Assembly: GCF_003367245.1 (NCBI RefSeq)
Contig: NZ_QRGR01000004.1
Coordinates: 186,001 to 250,000, forward strand
DNA from: Pontibacter diazotrophicus
GTDB lineage: Bacteria; Bacteroidota; Bacteroidia; Cytophagales; Hymenobacteraceae
Length of the DNA stretch: 64,000 nt
Reading direction: 5' to 3'
Below are positions 62,462-64,000 of the stretch, piece after piece; the first letter of the stretch is position 1, and each line of letters starts with the position of its first letter. The notes under the pieces were generated by a model, which worked only from the letters and a program-made list of their open reading frames with translations, did no database searches and was not told the DNA's origin. The position numbers and the translations under genes were made by a program.

Positions 62462-63929
62462 TAAGCGTCGGATAATATTCAGGGCAGACGGTAACAGTCA
62501 CATTGGCTTAGGGCATGTGGTGCGGTCTCTTGCGCTGGCTGCCATGCTACGTGAGGAATTTGAATGTGTGTTTGCCATTCAGGCGCCAACCTATGAGTTG
62601 CAGGAGCAAATCCGTAAAGTATGCCATGGAATAATCCACCTTCCGCTCTGTGCCCCAACCGAAGAACGCTTTATACATGAGCTTGACGCCTATATTTCTG
62701 CCGAGGAAATGGTGGTGCTCGACAGCTATGATTTCAACGCAACTTACCAGGAAAGCATTAAAAGCAAAGGCTGTCCATTGGTTTGCATAGATGATATACA
62801 AGCCTTTCATTTTTTGGCGGATGCCATCGTGAACCCGGCAGGCGGTGTGAAACCGCACCTCTACAGCAGATCTTCTTATACCAAGCTTCTCTTAGGGCCA
62901 AAGTATGCGCTGCTTCGATCACCCTTTCTAAAGGCCTCGAAAACAGAAAGAATGCTACCGGAGGGTAAACCTGCTATACTTCTGAATTTAGGTGGTGCCG
63001 ACCCCGGAAACAAAACGCTGCACCTGGCAAAAGAACTGGTTCAAAGCAGGGGCATTGAACGCTTGAATATAGTGGTAGGTGCGGCCTACCGTCATTTAGT
63101 GGAGCTTCAATCATGGTTACAGGATAAGGAGCAAGTTATACTGCACCACAATCTTTCAGCTGCAAAGTTGCAAGACCTGATGCAGCAGTGTGCTTTCGCT
63201 GTGACTTCTGCAAGTGGCGTAGCCTATGAATATGCTGCCGTGGGAGGTATACTCTCTGTGCTACAGACAGCCGATAACCAGGATGCTCTATATCATTTCT
63301 TAATCGAAAGCGGTGTTGCTCATGAATACCAGGATTTACCTCAGCTTTTGAGCAATAATTCGCTGAAGAAGCATTTCCAGGAGCAGGTTGCTACCCAGCG
63401 GCAGCACTTCGATGGCCATAGCGATGTACGGCTGAAGCAACTGTTCCGGAAACTCAGCCTTGGCGCAAGTCTAAACCTGAGGGCTGCCACTGAGCAAGAC
63501 ATGATGCAACTCTTTAACTGGGCCAGTGACCCGGAGGTGCGAAAAAATTCATTTAACCAAAACCCCATCACATTAGAAAATCATACGCGCTGGTTTCATA
63601 CTGTTATGGAGGATGAGCAAACGGTTCTTTATATTGCAGAAGCAAACGGAAAACCTGTAGCGCACATACGTTTTAACATCAGTGCAGGGAAAGCGATGAT
63701 AAGTTACCTGATAGACGCTGATTTTCGGGGACAGGGACTAGGGCTTCACCTGCTCCAAAAAGGCATGCAGGCACTGGCAGCGCAACGAAAAGATGTAGAG
63801 CAGATAGAGGGTTTGGTGCAACGGGAGAATATTGCCTCTGTCCGTTCCTTCGAAAAAGCAGGCTTCAGCTATGGGCAACCCGACAGACAATACCCTGAAG
63901 CACATCGTTTCATCTTGCCATTGAAGTAG
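62454..63929 (+). CDS. pseG: PseG-PseH fusion: UDP-sugar hydrolase plus N-acetyltransferase
   Basis: The 491-residue protein is two enzymes in one chain. Residues about 1-330 are PseG, which removes UDP from UDP-2,4-diacetamido-trideoxy-altrose: IIFRADGNSHIGLGHVVRSL, VVLDSYDFNATYQESI, LLNLGGADPGNKTLHLAKEL. Residues about 337-491 are a GNAT acetyltransferase of the PseH kind (NLRAATEQDMMQLFNWASDP, LIDADFRGQGLGLHLLQKG), which acetylates the C4 amine. PseH acts before PseG in the pathway, so the fusion could channel the intermediate. Start overlaps pseF by eight bases. Confidence 0.92.
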   Translation: MNNKRRIIFRADGNSHIGLGHVVRSLALAAMLREEFECVFAIQAPTYELQEQIRKVCHGIIHLPLCAPTEERFIHELDAYISAEEMVVLDSYDFNATYQESIKSKGCPLVCIDDIQAFHFLADAIVNPAGGVKPHLYSRSSYTKLLLGPKYALLRSPFLKASKTERMLPEGKPAILLNLGGADPGNKTLHLAKELVQSRGIERLNIVVGAAYRHLVELQSWLQDKEQVILHHNLSAAKLQDLMQQCAFAVTSASGVAYEYAAVGGILSVLQTADNQDALYHFLIESGVAHEYQDLPQLLSNNSLKKHFQEQVATQRQHFDGHSDVRLKQLFRKLSLGASLNLRAATEQDMMQLFNWASDPEVRKNSFNQNPITLENHTRWFHTVMEDEQTVLYIAEANGKPVAHIRFNISAGKAMISYLIDADFRGQGLGLHLLQKGMQALAAQRKDVEQIEGLVQRENIASVRSFEKAGFSYGQPDRQYPEAHRFILPLK

Positions 63930-63955
63930 CAGGTGGCAAAACACTAACCTTCAAA

Positions 63956-64000
63956 ATGATACAGGAAATAAATATAGGCGGTCGCTTAGTAGGGCAGCAC
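63956..64000 (+). CDS. pseI: Start of pseudaminic acid synthase PseI (cut by window end)
   Basis: Fifteen codons are visible from the ATG at 63956: MIQEINIGGRLVGQH. The start resembles PseI/NeuB proteins, whose N-termini begin with a short strand and G-R-x-I/V-G. It lies 26 bases after the pseG-H stop, where pseI is expected in this gene order. The rest is outside the window, so identity rests mainly on context. Confidence 0.7.
   Translation, partial: MIQEINIGGRLVGQH

Noticed and set aside
1..64000. CRISPR arrays, tRNA or rRNA genes, riboswitches
   Set aside because: No regular direct repeats with spacers, no cloverleaf-like sequences and no recognised riboswitch core were seen by eye; a covariance-model search was not possible.

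Overview
The window looks like a chromosomal segment of a Bacteroidota bacterium, most likely a Cytophagales/Hymenobacteraceae (Pontibacter-like) species. The reasons are two proteins with Por-secretion (T9SS) C-terminal sorting domains (type A at 6805-8442, a gliding-motility type at 41299-43203), several promoter-like TAnnTTTG boxes typical of Bacteroidota, a PorT-like barrel protein, and overall family content. The genus is an inference. No tRNA, rRNA or CRISPR array was seen.

Layout. (1) 1-6.7 kb: housekeeping and metabolism: the end of truB, overlapping ribF, a large DUF389 membrane protein, the scoA-scoB CoA-transferase pair and a GNAT-nitrilase fusion. (2) 6.8-10.1 kb: a secreted T9SS protein and an O-antigen-ligase-like membrane protein. 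(3) 10.15-24.2 kb, all on the minus strand and very tightly packed: an ABC-transporter-dependent surface polysaccharide operon. Read in transcription order it has a GT2, a GT4, a small coiled-coil protein, a methyltransferase/kinase-like/coiled-coil protein, a double GT2, a WsaF-like GT, an RgpF-like protein, an unknown coiled-coil protein, a GT4-GT2 fusion, and the ABC permease and ATPase. Much of this block is visibly AT-richer than its flanks. (4) 24.3-24.8 kb: a scar of two broken IS transposases (IS3-like on +, IS5-like on -) followed by a perfect 25-bp hairpin. (5) 24.8-38.2 kb: a second, Wzx/Wzy-type polysaccharide locus with a Wzz-like chain-length protein, FkbM methyltransferase, several GTs, a flippase, two tandem Wzy/WaaL-like proteins and the initiating undecaprenyl-phosphate sugar transferase. 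(6) 38.3-57 kb: mostly ordinary genes: hisS-hutH, a gliding-type T9SS protein, ybaB plus a GT2, a PspC protein, an OmpA/TPR protein, pdhB, a YihY/BrkB protein, a nitroreductase, methyltransferase, DinB, deacetylase, DUF429 protein, lipoproteins, guaD and ffh. (7) 57-64 kb: a GT4, a PorT-like barrel and a pseudaminic acid operon, pseB-pseC-pseF-pseG/H (fused) and the first codons of pseI.

Together the window is dominated by cell-surface glycan synthesis. It holds parts for two export logics, an ABC transporter with a candidate chain-terminating protein and a Wzx/Wzy/Wzz system, plus a pathway for the nonulosonic acid CMP-pseudaminate. The most unusual item is the 851-residue methyltransferase/kinase-like/coiled-coil protein at 19092-21647. 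Its architecture resembles the chain terminator and molecular ruler WbdD, but it sits with a short ABC ATPase that lacks the C-terminal glycan-binding domain used in WbdD systems.
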